64,000 nt of DNA from NCBI RefSeq assembly GCF_001458775.1, contig NZ_CZPZ01000001.1, forward strand, positions 411,969-475,968, read 5' to 3'. The notes beneath the pieces are model-generated. The model was not told the origin of the DNA, ran no database searches, and worked only from the letters and a program-made list of their open reading frames with translations. The stretch comes from Candidatus Nitrospira nitrificans. GTDB taxonomy: Bacteria > Nitrospirota > Nitrospiria > Nitrospirales > Nitrospiraceae. A program made the translations under genes and the position numbers. Shown here piece after piece: positions 36,377 to 45,639 of the stretch. Position 1 is the stretch's first letter; each line of letters opens with the position of its first letter.

Positions 36377-38209
36377 ATGGCACGCTCCCGCACAGTCCGG
36401 CTCGAAACGGCGGTCCGGCGAACAGATCGCCTGATCGCCCAAGGCGCCCAGGTCAGCGCGACCTTCACGCGCTGGCGACTGGCTATTTTCCTCGTTGGCC
36501 TCGTCGGCACCGTGACCCTCTACAAGCTCGATTGGTATCACAGCGGCAATCTATCCGTCGGCATATTCCTCGCAATCTTCATCACGGTCGCCGCGTATCA
36601 TACCAGGGTGGAAACCGGGATTCATCGGCTTCGGCACTGGAAACTGATCAAGCTGACCCACCTTGCACGCATCGCCTTGGACTGGACGGCCATTCCGCCA
36701 AGACCCGGTGAAGCTCCGACCTCTCATCCCTACGCCATCGACCTCGATCTCTTTGGAACCCATTCCTTGGCGCAGCTCCTCGACACCACCGTGTCGGACC
36801 ATGGCCGAGAGCGCTTGCACAGCTGGCTATTGAACCAACCCCCTCCCCCTTCACGGTGGCAAACACGGCAGTCGTTGGTGAAGGAACTGGCGCCGCGCTC
36901 TTTATTTCGCGATCGTGTGACCCTGGAGGCCAGACTGACGGGAGAACAGGAAATCAACGGCAAGCGGCTGGCCGCTGTGCTTGAACACCCAGTCGGTCTG
37001 CCCAACCTGAATACGCTGCTGGTCATCCAGAGCCTCTTAGCCTTCACCACGATCGGTCTCGCATCGGCCACGTTGTTCGGTCAGCTCCCTGGGTATTGGA
37101 TGTTCTCGTTCGCCGCCTATGCGCTGATCTACTTCATGACCGATCAAGGAGAAGAGCTGCTGGAACATGCGGTCGGCCTGCACCATGAGACCGAACGACT
37201 CGCCGTGGTCCTGGGCTATCTCGAGCGTCAGGCTCGGCGGCAAAGCACCGCCCTCGCCTCGGTCTGCGCGAATCTGAGAGGTGGAGCCAGTCCCACCCTG
37301 CGTCTCAAGCAGGCCGCGCGAACGCTTCATGCGATCAGCATCAAGGCCCACCCGCTTGTCCATTTGGCCGTCAACGCGTTGTGTCCATGGGACCTGTGGT
37401 TCACTCGACAACTGATTCACATCCAGCGCGAGATCAAGAATGCTCTCCCTCAGTGGTTGGACTGCCTGGCAGAAGTCGAAGCGGCATCGGCCCTGGCGAC
37501 CTTTGCCTATCTCCATCCCGATTACGGGTGGCCGGCTCCCGTCATCTCAACCGGTGAGCGGAACGGCGCAGCAGCCGTTCTGCATGCGACTCAACTCGGC
37601 CATCCACTCCTCCCTACGAAGAGCCGCATCGCAAACGATGTCGATCTAACCGGGCTCGGCTCGATCCATCTGATCACGGGCTCGAATATGTCTGGCAAGA
37701 GCACGTTCCTGCGAACGATCGGCATCAATCTCTGTCTGGCGCAAGCCGGAGGGCCGGTCTGCGCACCGTCGTTTGTGTGGACCTGGGCCCGGCTGGCTTG
37801 CTGCATTCGCGTCGATGATTCGCTCGACGCCGGCCTGTCGTTTTTCTACGCTGAAGTCAAACGGCTCAAGACCATTCTCGATGCCACCAAGGAACGCGCC
37901 GCGCCGCCCGTGCTGTTCCTGATCGACGAGATCTTCAAGGGCACCAATAATCGAGAGCGACTCATCGGCAGCCGTGCCTACATCACCGCGCTGTCGCAAG
38001 GCCACGGCTTCGGCCTTGTGAGCACCCATGATCTGGAGCTGGCGGATCTGGAGCAAGCCGTCCCCGGTTTGACCAATGCCCACTTTCAAGAAACCGTCGC
38101 CGCAGGCACACTCAAGTTCGATTATCGGCTGAGACCAGGCCCCTGCCCCACGACGAACGCCCTGCGGATCATGGAACTGGAAGGGTTGCCTATTTCCACA
38201 ACCGCTTAA
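36377..38209 (+). CDS. MutS-family ATPase with N-terminal membrane segments
   Basis: 610 residues. Two hydrophobic helices lie at about residues 35-75 and another pair near 215-250. The C-terminal MutS ATPase domain is complete: Walker A ITGSNMSGKSTFLRTIG, Walker B VLFLIDEIFKGTNNRER and the LVSTHDLELADL motif. The mismatch-recognition domain of MutS is absent. This matches a family of membrane-associated MutS-related proteins of unknown function, not classical mismatch repair. It is divergent from prmA and followed 23 bases later by the acyltransferase fusion gene. Confidence 0.85.
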   Translation: MARSRTVRLETAVRRTDRLIAQGAQVSATFTRWRLAIFLVGLVGTVTLYKLDWYHSGNLSVGIFLAIFITVAAYHTRVETGIHRLRHWKLIKLTHLARIALDWTAIPPRPGEAPTSHPYAIDLDLFGTHSLAQLLDTTVSDHGRERLHSWLLNQPPPPSRWQTRQSLVKELAPRSLFRDRVTLEARLTGEQEINGKRLAAVLEHPVGLPNLNTLLVIQSLLAFTTIGLASATLFGQLPGYWMFSFAAYALIYFMTDQGEELLEHAVGLHHETERLAVVLGYLERQARRQSTALASVCANLRGGASPTLRLKQAARTLHAISIKAHPLVHLAVNALCPWDLWFTRQLIHIQREIKNALPQWLDCLAEVEAASALATFAYLHPDYGWPAPVISTGERNGAAAVLHATQLGHPLLPTKSRIANDVDLTGLGSIHLITGSNMSGKSTFLRTIGINLCLAQAGGPVCAPSFVWTWARLACCIRVDDSLDAGLSFFYAEVKRLKTILDATKERAAPPVLFLIDEIFKGTNNRERLIGSRAYITALSQGHGFGLVSTHDLELADLEQAVPGLTNAHFQETVAAGTLKFDYRLRPGPCPTTNALRIMELEGLPISTTA

Positions 38210-38232
38210 AACAGGCACAATATCCACTACGG

Positions 38233-41200
38233 ATGACTATCTCAGCCGGTTCACACACACAGTCGTGTTCCCACCCCCTTCGCGGCCTCTTGATCGCGCA
38301 ATTCTGCGGGGCATTCAACGACAACGCCTGGAAGCTGATGGTCGCGTTGCTCGCGATCCGGCAAGCCACAGTCGGCTTGGCGCCCGGCCCGGAGCTGGAG
38401 ACCGCCGCCCAGACCCAAACGGCCATGGCGTTCGTCGTTTTCACGCTGCCGCTGATGCTTCTGTCTCTTGTCGGAGGCACCTTGGCCGATCGCGTCAGTA
38501 AGCGGACCGTCATCATTTCGATCAAAGCCGTCGAAGTCTTTCTCATGGCCGCCGGCACCGCCGCCCTCTGGTTGAATCCGGCCGGAGGAATCTTGCCGTT
38601 GATCGTCTTATGCGGCATGGGTGTGCACAGCGCGCTCTTTAGCCCATCGAAGTACGGCATTCTTCCGGAATTGGTCCCGCATGAACGGCTCGCCGCGGGC
38701 AACGGGTTGTTGGAGATGTGGACCTTCGCGGCGATCCTGACCGGAACCGCCGCCGGAGGCGTTCTCCTGCAGATGGCCGGGGATCACATCTGGCTCGCTC
38801 CGCTCACCTTGACCGGACTCTCCGTCGTCGGCCTCGCAACCGCCTTCGGCATTCCACCGGTGTCGGCAGCCCGCCACGCTGGAGGCGTGGGAGCCACCAT
38901 TCAAGGCGCGTGGGCCGCCATTCAGTCCGAACGGATGCTGCGCATGGCCATTCCCATGGAAATCCTCTTCTGGACGGTGGCCAGCCTGTTCGGTCAAAAC
39001 CTACTCGTCTATGCAAAGGCCGTCTTGCATCTGTCCGATGCGATGTCAGGCCTTCCGCTGACGGTGTTATCGGTGGGGATCGGCATCGGCGCGATCCTGG
39101 TCGGGCGGATTTCGAGGAACCGAGTGGAGTACGGGCTGATTCCCTTGGGCGCTATGGGCGTGTGTGTCACCTTGCTCACCCTCGGCGTCCTCACACCGCC
39201 GTTGTCCGGAACATTTCTCATCATGGTGGCCCTGGGCATTTCCAGTTCGTTCATCTTTGTTCCATTGAACGCCATTCTCCAATGGAAATCCCCGTCCGAT
39301 CGGCGCGGCGCCGTCATTTCGTTTTCCAACACCTGTGTCTTCACCGGCATCTTGCTGGGGTCGTTGGCCGGTGGGTCCCTCGCCAATGTCGGTGTCTCGA
39401 CGACCGGTATTTTCTTGGCTGCCGCCGTCATGACCCTGGCTGGTATCGCCTGGGCCCTCTGGCTGTTACCCGATACATTTCTTCGCTTGGCGCTGGTCGT
39501 CCTCACCAATACCCTGTATCGTCTCCGCATCGTCGGCGAAGCTCATGTGCCGCTATCCGGCGGCGCGCTCCTCGTCCCCAATCACGTCTCCTTTATCGAC
39601 GGTTTTCTTCTGATCGCCAGCGTAGATCGTCCCGTGCGGTTTGTCGTCGACGCGCAGTATGTCGACCAGCCGATCTTCAAACCTTTCATGAAGGCGCTCG
39701 GTGTCATCCCCATTTCCTCGCACGGGGGCTTGCGCGTGGTCTTACGGGCGCTCCGCGATGCCGGCGCAGCCATCGACAAAGGAGAACTGGTCTGCATTTT
39801 CCCCGAAGGCCAGATCACGCGCACCGGCACACTGTTGCCGTTTCGACGAGGTTTCGAACGGATCATGAAAGGACGGACCGCCCCCATCATCCCGGTTCAT
39901 CTCGATCGTGTGTGGGGCAGCATCTTCAGCTTCAATCGTGGGCGATTTCTCTGGAAGATGCCGGAGCGCCTCCCCTATCCCGTGACCGTCTCATTCGGAG
40001 CGCCGCTGCCGCCGGACACCACGGCGCATGAGCTTCGCGAGAACATTCGTAACCTCGGCGAAGCGGCCTGGCAACTCAGGAAACCACGTCGTCGGCCCCT
40101 CCATCGTCAATTTATTTCATCGATGCGTCGCTCTCCCTTCCGCTTAGCCATGGCCGATCAGAATCGCCCCCACGTCTCATCCTTGCAAGCCCTGATCGGA
40201 TCAATCGTCCTCGCGAGGACGCTTCGGCCCCATTGGCGAGACCAAGAACGGGTGGGCGTCCTGCTGCCTCCGACCGTGGCCGCTGCCTTAGTCAATGTCG
40301 CCGCGCCTCTCTGCGGCAAAACCATCGTGAATTTGAACTACACGGTCGGGAAATCCGGCCTAGAGGCCGCGGTACATCTAGCCGGTCTGCGCACGATCGT
40401 GACCAGCCGTACCTTCATCGAAAAAGCCAAACTCGAGCTGCCGGACGGACCGTCGGTCATCTGGCTTGAGGACGTCGCCAAGACCATCGGCAGGGGACAA
40501 AAACTAGCGGCTGCCCTGCTGGCCCTGTTCGCTCCATGCCGCATCATCGAACGACTGTGCGGCCAAACAATTCCCCTCACGCCCGACAGTCTGGCGACCA
40601 TCATCTTCAGCAGCGGCAGCACCGGAGAGCCGAAGGGGATCATGCTGTCGCACTTCAGTATCGACATGAACAGCCAAGGCGCCACGCAGGTGCTTCACCT
40701 CTATCAGGACGAGCGCGTCCTCGGCATCCTGCCCTTCTTCCACTCATTCGGCTACATGGTGTTTTGGTTCGTGATGTCCAATAACGCCGCCATGATCTTT
40801 CATCCTTCGCCGCTCGACGTAGCGGCGATCGGCGACATCATCCGGAAACACCGCGTCACGTTTCTCGTCACCACGCCGACGTTCATGCAACTCTATTCCC
40901 GTCGCTGTACGCCGGAACAATTCAGCTCGGTGCGCGTCATCCTCACCGGCGCGGAAAAACTACAAGCGCGACTCGCCCAGGCGATCGAAGACAAGTTCGG
41001 GGTCGGACCGATCGAAGGGTACGGAGTCACGGAATGCGCCCCTGTCATTGCCGTCAATTGCCCGGACTTCCGCGCAGCCGGCTATTATCAACCGGCCTCG
41101 CGACGGGGCACCGTCGGTCAGCCGCTTCCCGGTGTGTCGGTGCAGATTGTCGATCCGGACAGCTACGCGCCGCTTCCGGTCGGCACGCCCGGCATGTTGC

Positions 41201-41688
41201 TCGTGAAGGGACCGAATGTGATGAAGGGCTATCTCGGGCGTGAAGATCTCACCGCGCAGGTCATGCGGAACGGCTGGTACATTACCGGTGACATTGCCGC
41301 TCTGGATGAGGACGGATTTCTGACGATTACCGACCGGCTGTCGCGTTTTTCAAAGATCGGCGGCGAGATGGTCCCCCACGGCAAAGTCGAAGAGGCCTTG
41401 CAACAGGCCGCTGAATCCGACACGCAAGTCTTTGCCGTGACCGGTCTGCCCGACGAGAAAAAGGGAGAGCGGCTCGCGGTCCTCCATACGCTGGAGGAAT
41501 CCCGCATTCCACACATCCTGGAAAAGATCTCGGCGAGCGACCTGCCCAATCTCTTCATTCCAGGAAAGCACCAGTTCATCAAGGTCGACGCATTACCGGT
41601 CCTTGGAACCGGCAAGCTCGATCTGCGCGGCGTGAAGCGGATTGCGATGGAACAGCTCAAAGGGGATGAAACCGTTTCTAGTTTCTAG
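38233..41688 (+). CDS. LplT-PlsC-acyl-ACP synthetase three-domain fusion
   Basis: 1151 residues in three domains. Residues 1-410: an MFS transporter with about 12 helices, LplT-like (lysophospholipid flippase). Residues 420-620: PlsC acyltransferase with HX4D in PNHVSFIDGF and FPEGQITRTG. Residues 630-1151: AMP-forming acyl-ACP/CoA synthetase with IIFSSGSTGEPKG, YGVTECAPV and the C-terminal GTGKLDLRGVK. In E. coli LplT and Aas are separate and together import and reacylate lysophospholipids. Fusion puts import, activation and acylation in one protein. Its stop codon lies in spacer F. Confidence 0.9.
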   Translation: MTISAGSHTQSCSHPLRGLLIAQFCGAFNDNAWKLMVALLAIRQATVGLAPGPELETAAQTQTAMAFVVFTLPLMLLSLVGGTLADRVSKRTVIISIKAVEVFLMAAGTAALWLNPAGGILPLIVLCGMGVHSALFSPSKYGILPELVPHERLAAGNGLLEMWTFAAILTGTAAGGVLLQMAGDHIWLAPLTLTGLSVVGLATAFGIPPVSAARHAGGVGATIQGAWAAIQSERMLRMAIPMEILFWTVASLFGQNLLVYAKAVLHLSDAMSGLPLTVLSVGIGIGAILVGRISRNRVEYGLIPLGAMGVCVTLLTLGVLTPPLSGTFLIMVALGISSSFIFVPLNAILQWKSPSDRRGAVISFSNTCVFTGILLGSLAGGSLANVGVSTTGIFLAAAVMTLAGIAWALWLLPDTFLRLALVVLTNTLYRLRIVGEAHVPLSGGALLVPNHVSFIDGFLLIASVDRPVRFVVDAQYVDQPIFKPFMKALGVIPISSHGGLRVVLRALRDAGAAIDKGELVCIFPEGQITRTGTLLPFRRGFERIMKGRTAPIIPVHLDRVWGSIFSFNRGRFLWKMPERLPYPVTVSFGAPLPPDTTAHELRENIRNLGEAAWQLRKPRRRPLHRQFISSMRRSPFRLAMADQNRPHVSSLQALIGSIVLARTLRPHWRDQERVGVLLPPTVAAALVNVAAPLCGKTIVNLNYTVGKSGLEAAVHLAGLRTIVTSRTFIEKAKLELPDGPSVIWLEDVAKTIGRGQKLAAALLALFAPCRIIERLCGQTIPLTPDSLATIIFSSGSTGEPKGIMLSHFSIDMNSQGATQVLHLYQDERVLGILPFFHSFGYMVFWFVMSNNAAMIFHPSPLDVAAIGDIIRKHRVTFLVTTPTFMQLYSRRCTPEQFSSVRVILTGAEKLQARLAQAIEDKFGVGPIEGYGVTECAPVIAVNCPDFRAAGYYQPASRRGTVGQPLPGVSVQIVDPDSYAPLPVGTPGMLLVKGPNVMKGYLGREDLTAQVMRNGWYITGDIAALDEDGFLTITDRLSRFSKIGGEMVPHGKVEEALQQAAESDTQVFAVTGLPDEKKGERLAVLHTLEESRIPHILEKISASDLPNLFIPGKHQFIKVDALPVLGTGKLDLRGVKRIAMEQLKGDETVSSF

Positions 41689-41767
41689 TTTCTGGTTTCA
41701 AATTCCGACTTTCGTGCTTCGTCTCAAGCTGGAAACTAGAAACTCGAAACCTGAAACTCGAAACTTT
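41674..41767. repeat. Word-repeat spacer F (GAAACTAGAAAC type)
   Basis: Left arm GTTTCTAGTTTCTAGTTTCT (from 41674) and right arm GGAAACTAGAAACTCGAAAC (from 41731) are reverse complements over most of their length, with about eight copies of TTTC/GAAA words. The TAG of the fusion gene is part of the left arm. Confidence 0.75.
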
Positions 41768-41769
41768 CC

Positions 41770-42753
41770 ATGGCTTCTACTGGAAAATCCCTGATCGATT
41801 GTCATGTCCATCTCGCAGCACTGCCGGACGGCGACAACGGGTGCTTCATCTCGCCGAAACTCCTTGGAAGCCCGCTCTTTCGCTTCCTGCTATGGAAACA
41901 AGATCTCTCACCGATAAAGCCGCGGGAGGCGAATGAACGATATCTCGATCACCTCCTCACGGAGTTACGCGCCTCACGACATGTCTCTCAAGCGGTGCTC
42001 CTCGGCATGGACGGGTTCTACGACCAGACCGGCCTACTCAACCGGCAACACACCGACTTTCTCGTCAGCAACGACTACGTCTTCAAGACCGTGCGAGCCT
42101 ATCCTGATGTCTTTCTTGCCGGCCCTTCGATCAATCCGCAGCGTGAAGATGCCATTGATGAAGTTCACCGCTGCGCCGATGCCGGCGCTGTCCTGATCAA
42201 AGTCTTACCGAACGCCCAGCAGTTCAACCCGGCTGATGAGAAATACAGACCGTTCTACCGTGCGCTGGCTCAGCGGAAGTTGCCGTTTCTCAGCCATGTC
42301 GGCTACGAATTCAGCCTGATCGGCAAAGACCAATCCCTCGGCGATCCCGATCGGCTTCGCCTGGCGCTGGACGAAGGAGTGACCGTCATCGCGGCCCATG
42401 CCTGCAGCTACGGCCTGATGCTGTATGAGAAGTTTCTGCCCACCTTTCGGGAACTCGCAAGGCGTTATCCGCACTTCTACGCCGATATTTCAGCCCTGAC
42501 CCAGCCTCACCGGATGAAAATGCTGCTCCATCTCAGACATCATCCGGAGCTGCATTCTCGCCTCCTCTTTGGGACCGATTATCCATTATCTGTTTTTCAC
42601 ATGCCCGCTTGGGGCCGCGTGGGCCTCGGCAGATTGTGGAACATGATCCGCACGAAGAACCGCTTCGATCGACAGGTGGCGGTCTGTCACGGTTTGAAGC
42701 TGAATTTTCGATCGTTCGGCGAATTTGTTTCAGGCCGAAGCACACACGGTTGA
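41770..42753 (+). CDS. Amidohydrolase (amidohydrolase-2 family)
   Basis: 327 residues of TIM-barrel metal-dependent hydrolase type. The N-terminal metal motif is LIDCHVHLAALPDG; other ligand candidates are FLSHVGYEFS, IAAHACSYG and the C-terminal LLFGTDYPLSVFH. Relatives hydrolyse or decarboxylate carboxylated substrates. The substrate is unknown. It ends before a bidirectional terminator. Confidence 0.82.
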   Translation: MASTGKSLIDCHVHLAALPDGDNGCFISPKLLGSPLFRFLLWKQDLSPIKPREANERYLDHLLTELRASRHVSQAVLLGMDGFYDQTGLLNRQHTDFLVSNDYVFKTVRAYPDVFLAGPSINPQREDAIDEVHRCADAGAVLIKVLPNAQQFNPADEKYRPFYRALAQRKLPFLSHVGYEFSLIGKDQSLGDPDRLRLALDEGVTVIAAHACSYGLMLYEKFLPTFRELARRYPHFYADISALTQPHRMKMLLHLRHHPELHSRLLFGTDYPLSVFHMPAWGRVGLGRLWNMIRTKNRFDRQVAVCHGLKLNFRSFGEFVSGRSTHG

Positions 42754-42798
42754 AAGTGCAGAACTGACGCCCGTAGTTTGGCTATCTCAAACGAAAGA

Positions 42799-42824
42799 GC
42801 CGTTCTCCTTTGGAGAACGGCCCT
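42799..42824. terminator. Bidirectional terminator
   Basis: GCCGTTCTCC (42799-42808) and GGAGAACGGC (42812-42821) form a perfect 10-bp stem with a TTT loop, placed between two convergent genes. T-rich runs follow on both strands, though they are short. Confidence 0.75.
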
Positions 42825-42854
42825 TTCCGGCACCCTGAAACTGACCGAGAAAAT

Positions 42855-43541
42855 CTATGGACTAACGGAGATCCGATCCTTGATCAGGTCGAAGGTTTCT
42901 TTGGGAACCACGTTTTTTGCCACCAATTCGCCCTTCACGCGATAAGGACGATTGCTCACGATCCGATCGGCTTCGTCTTGCTTCAGCCCGAGGAAAAGAA
43001 TCAGGTCGCTTGCCGATACCTTATTGATATTCATCGCCGCCGATGCAACGACCGGAGAAACCGTCGCGGTTCCGGATGGAGCCGGACTCGGAGTCACGGT
43101 CGCGGTTTGAGCCGACGCCCCGGCATGGGAGCGATCCTTGAGCTCTTTTTGATAACGGGCGACCAATGATTTCAGCGTATCATTGTGGCGTTTCACATCC
43201 TGATATTCCTGCCGCACATTTTTATTCTGCGCCGACAACGCCTTGACTTTATCCTCGAGTTCCTTGGTTCGTCCTTCGATCGTGCCTCGTTCCGCGTCAC
43301 GTCCGTGCTCGATGCGCTGGAGTTCATCGCGAGCCGCTTGCGCCTCATTCCCGAACTTCACGTTCAGTTCCTTGAGGGTCCGGACCTGCTGATCCATCGC
43401 ACTCTTCTGTTGGCGAGCCTTCTCCAATTCCATCTTGACGTTGTCCGCCTCGGCCAGTGCATCCTGATACTTTTTGTTGGATACACAACCCGTGGCCAAC
43501 ACCGCCCCAACCAACACCATCGCCGTCCACTCGCGTCTCAT
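42855..43541 (-). CDS. Coiled-coil lipoprotein with C-terminal helix-hairpin-helix domain
   Basis: 228 residues. Lipobox at LATGC (signal peptide 1-18). Residues 25-135 are a long coiled coil rich in Glu, Lys, Gln and Ala. A Pro/Ser/Thr linker follows. The last 60 residues (MNINKVSASDLILFLGLKQD, then EADRIVSNRPYR and VKGELVAKNVV) resemble a ComEA-type helix-hairpin-helix, found in DNA-binding and exported proteins. GGAGG precedes the ATG. Confidence 0.8.
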   Translation of the reverse strand: MRREWTAMVLVGAVLATGCVSNKKYQDALAEADNVKMELEKARQQKSAMDQQVRTLKELNVKFGNEAQAARDELQRIEHGRDAERGTIEGRTKELEDKVKALSAQNKNVRQEYQDVKRHNDTLKSLVARYQKELKDRSHAGASAQTATVTPSPAPSGTATVSPVVASAAMNINKVSASDLILFLGLKQDEADRIVSNRPYRVKGELVAKNVVPKETFDLIKDRISVSP

Positions 43542-43821
43542 GCGATCCTCCCTCCATCAAATCCTACGGCTTGCCCGAGCATCATGTGGAACATTCTACC
43601 CACCGGCTGCCACCGTAGTTCGTACGGTTTCTTCCTTGTGTGTATGCCAACGTCCAGATATTGTCAATACATTTACCATTGTAGAGATCGGTGTGATTCT
43701 CATGCGACGACCGACCTGCCGCTTGACGGATCGTCGTCGCTCTGTGATCATCCCCCTACATTTTATCAGAGACGGCCGTCATGGCTGAAACCGCGCATGT
43801 ACGATTTGACATGGGGCACGC

Positions 43822-44697
43822 ATGAACGAATGGGGTCCAACACTCGCTGTGATACTGGGAATCGTCGAAGGGCTCACGGAGTTTCTTCCCGTCTCATCAA
43901 CGGGACACCTGATCCTGGTAGGCCATGCCCTCGGCTTCACCGGTGACGTCGCGGCCAATGCGGAAATCTCCATCCAGCTGGGCGCGATTCTGGCCGTCAT
44001 CGTCTTTGAACGAGAGAAGATCGGACGGCTTCTGTCCGGAGCCTGGCAGGAACAGAAGGCTTTGCGCGCACTGTCGGCAAACCATCCTCCCGCCTCATGG
44101 TCCGACCGCGTCAAGGGCTCCATGCGGAACCATCCCAACGTATGGTTCTTGCTGGGAATCGGGATCGCCTTTCTACCCGCCGCCGTACTCGGCCTATTGG
44201 CTCACGGATGGATCAAGTCGCATTTGTTCACGCCCTTCACGGTGGCTTCAACCTCGATCCTGGGCGGCATTATCATCCTCATCGTGGAAGCGACGAAGCG
44301 GACCAGTCAGGCCAACAGTCTGGATCAAGTGTCGGCGGTTCATGCCTTCTGGATCGGGCTGGCACAATGTGCCTCCCTCATCCCCGGCATGTCTCGCTCC
44401 GGCTCGACGATCATCGGAGGCCTCCTCGCCGGACTCGACCGAAAGGTGGCCACGGAATATTCATTTTTTCTCGCGCTCCCGACCATCATCGCCGCGACAG
44501 TCTACGAAACATGGAAAGCACGAGGTGCATTTACCGATCAGGATTATATGGCGCTCGGCCTCGGCATGCTCATCTCATTCCTGGTGGCTTGGGGTGTCAT
44601 CGCCGCCTTTCTGACCTATGTCCAGCGGCATACCTTGCGAGTCTTCGCGTACTATCGTATTATTCTCGGAATTGTAGTCATGTTGGTCGTCCGCTGA
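43822..44697 (+). CDS. uppP: Undecaprenyl-diphosphatase
   Basis: 291 residues with about eight membrane helices. The two catalytic motifs are intact: GIVEGLTEFLPVSSTGHLIL and IPGMSRSGSTIIGG. It recycles undecaprenyl pyrophosphate to the monophosphate for peptidoglycan and O-antigen synthesis at the cytoplasmic membrane. A DUF2024 gene follows 12 bases later. Confidence 0.93.
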   Translation: MNEWGPTLAVILGIVEGLTEFLPVSSTGHLILVGHALGFTGDVAANAEISIQLGAILAVIVFEREKIGRLLSGAWQEQKALRALSANHPPASWSDRVKGSMRNHPNVWFLLGIGIAFLPAAVLGLLAHGWIKSHLFTPFTVASTSILGGIIILIVEATKRTSQANSLDQVSAVHAFWIGLAQCASLIPGMSRSGSTIIGGLLAGLDRKVATEYSFFLALPTIIAATVYETWKARGAFTDQDYMALGLGMLISFLVAWGVIAAFLTYVQRHTLRVFAYYRIILGIVVMLVVR

Positions 44698-44709
44698 AAG
44701 GAGCTGGGC

Positions 44710-44970
44710 ATGTCTTCGGATACGATTCACGTCTACGACACTTGGATCAACGGCAAAAGCGGTCGCATTCACTTCGATGTCATGACGACGGATGAAGCCA
44801 CCGCTCTCAAACTTGCCAAAGAGTACCTGGTGAGCATCGGGGAACCGACTGCGACGATCACCACGAGAGAGTGCCAATTCTGTCACAGCGAACCGCTGGT
44901 CATGTTTTCGGCGGAGCAGCAGAAGCAGGTCAAGGAAAAGGGCGGATTTATCGTTCGAATGCCGGCCTAG
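44710..44970 (+). CDS. DUF2024 family protein
   Basis: 86 residues. HVYDTWINGKSGRIHFDVMT and TTRECQFCHSEPLV are the DUF2024 pattern, with a C-X2-C(H) pair that may bind metal. AAAGGAG precedes the ATG by 8 bases. Function is unknown. Confidence 0.8.
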   Translation: MSSDTIHVYDTWINGKSGRIHFDVMTTDEATALKLAKEYLVSIGEPTATITTRECQFCHSEPLVMFSAEQQKQVKEKGGFIVRMPA

Positions 44971-45000
44971 TGAAGTCGCGCACCCCGCTCGTCGCTCGCA

Positions 45001-45117
45001 TTCCGTATCTCGAAAGTCATCGGTCATTAGTCATCGGTTCTCACCACATGACTGGTGACTATTGACTGATGACTATCGCGTCGTGCTTCACGAGATACGC
45101 TTTACGCTTCACGTTTT
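45001..45117. repeat. Word-repeat spacer G (two nested word families)
   Basis: Outer words CGTATCTCG (45004-45012) and CGAGATACG (45091-45099) flank inner arms GTCATCGGTCATTAGTCATC and GACTATTGACTGATGAC. The TGA of lspA lies in the word ACGTGAAGCG at the right end (minus strand). Sits between the convergent DUF2024 and lspA genes. Confidence 0.75.
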
Positions 45118-45639
45118 AGGCACCGAGGATATCTCCGACTCGGCAGGAGGATCTGCGCGTTTTTCGAAGGCAAAGTGAATGATGAGAAAAATGACCCCGA
45201 CGGTGATCGCGGAATCCGCGACATTGAATGCGGGCCAGTGGTAGTTTTCGATGTAGACGTCTAGGAAATCGATCACCTCGCCGAAACGAAGCCGATCGAT
45301 CAAGTTCCCGATCGCTCCACCCAGTATTCCCGCGACACTGATACGGCCCATCCAATCTTCCTCCGGCATCCGCAACAGGATCGTACCCAGTAGCCCGAGG
45401 GCAAAGATCGACGTCAACCCAAAGAAAACCATCCGAAATGCATTACTGCTTCCGGCCAACAGTCCGAATGCCGCCCCGGGGTTTCGAATATAGGTCAGGC
45501 TGAAGAGATTGGGAATGACGGGGATGGATTCATGCAAGCGCATCGTCTGCATGATCTGCTGTTTGGTCAGCTGATCAAGCAGGATAATGCCGCCGGTCAC
45601 CGACGCGAGCGCGAGATTGCGAAGGCCTGATGCACTCAA
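45109..45639 (-). CDS. lspA: Lipoprotein signal peptidase (signal peptidase II)
   Basis: 176 residues from a TTG at 45639, which overlaps the ileS TGA (TTGA) and has GGAGG 7 bases upstream inside ileS. Four membrane helices. Catalytic Asp pair in [15 protein letters not shown] and [20 protein letters not shown] is conserved. It removes signal peptides from lipid-modified prolipoproteins in the inner membrane. The overlapping start argues for strong translational coupling with ileS, a gene order seen in many bacteria. Confidence 0.92.
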   Translation of the reverse strand: MSASGLRNLALASVTGGIILLDQLTKQQIMQTMRLHESIPVIPNLFSLTYIRNPGAAFGLLAGSSNAFRMVFFGLTSIFALGLLGTILLRMPEEDWMGRISVAGILGGAIGNLIDRLRFGEVIDFLDVYIENYHWPAFNVADSAITVGVIFLIIHFAFEKRADPPAESEISSVPKT

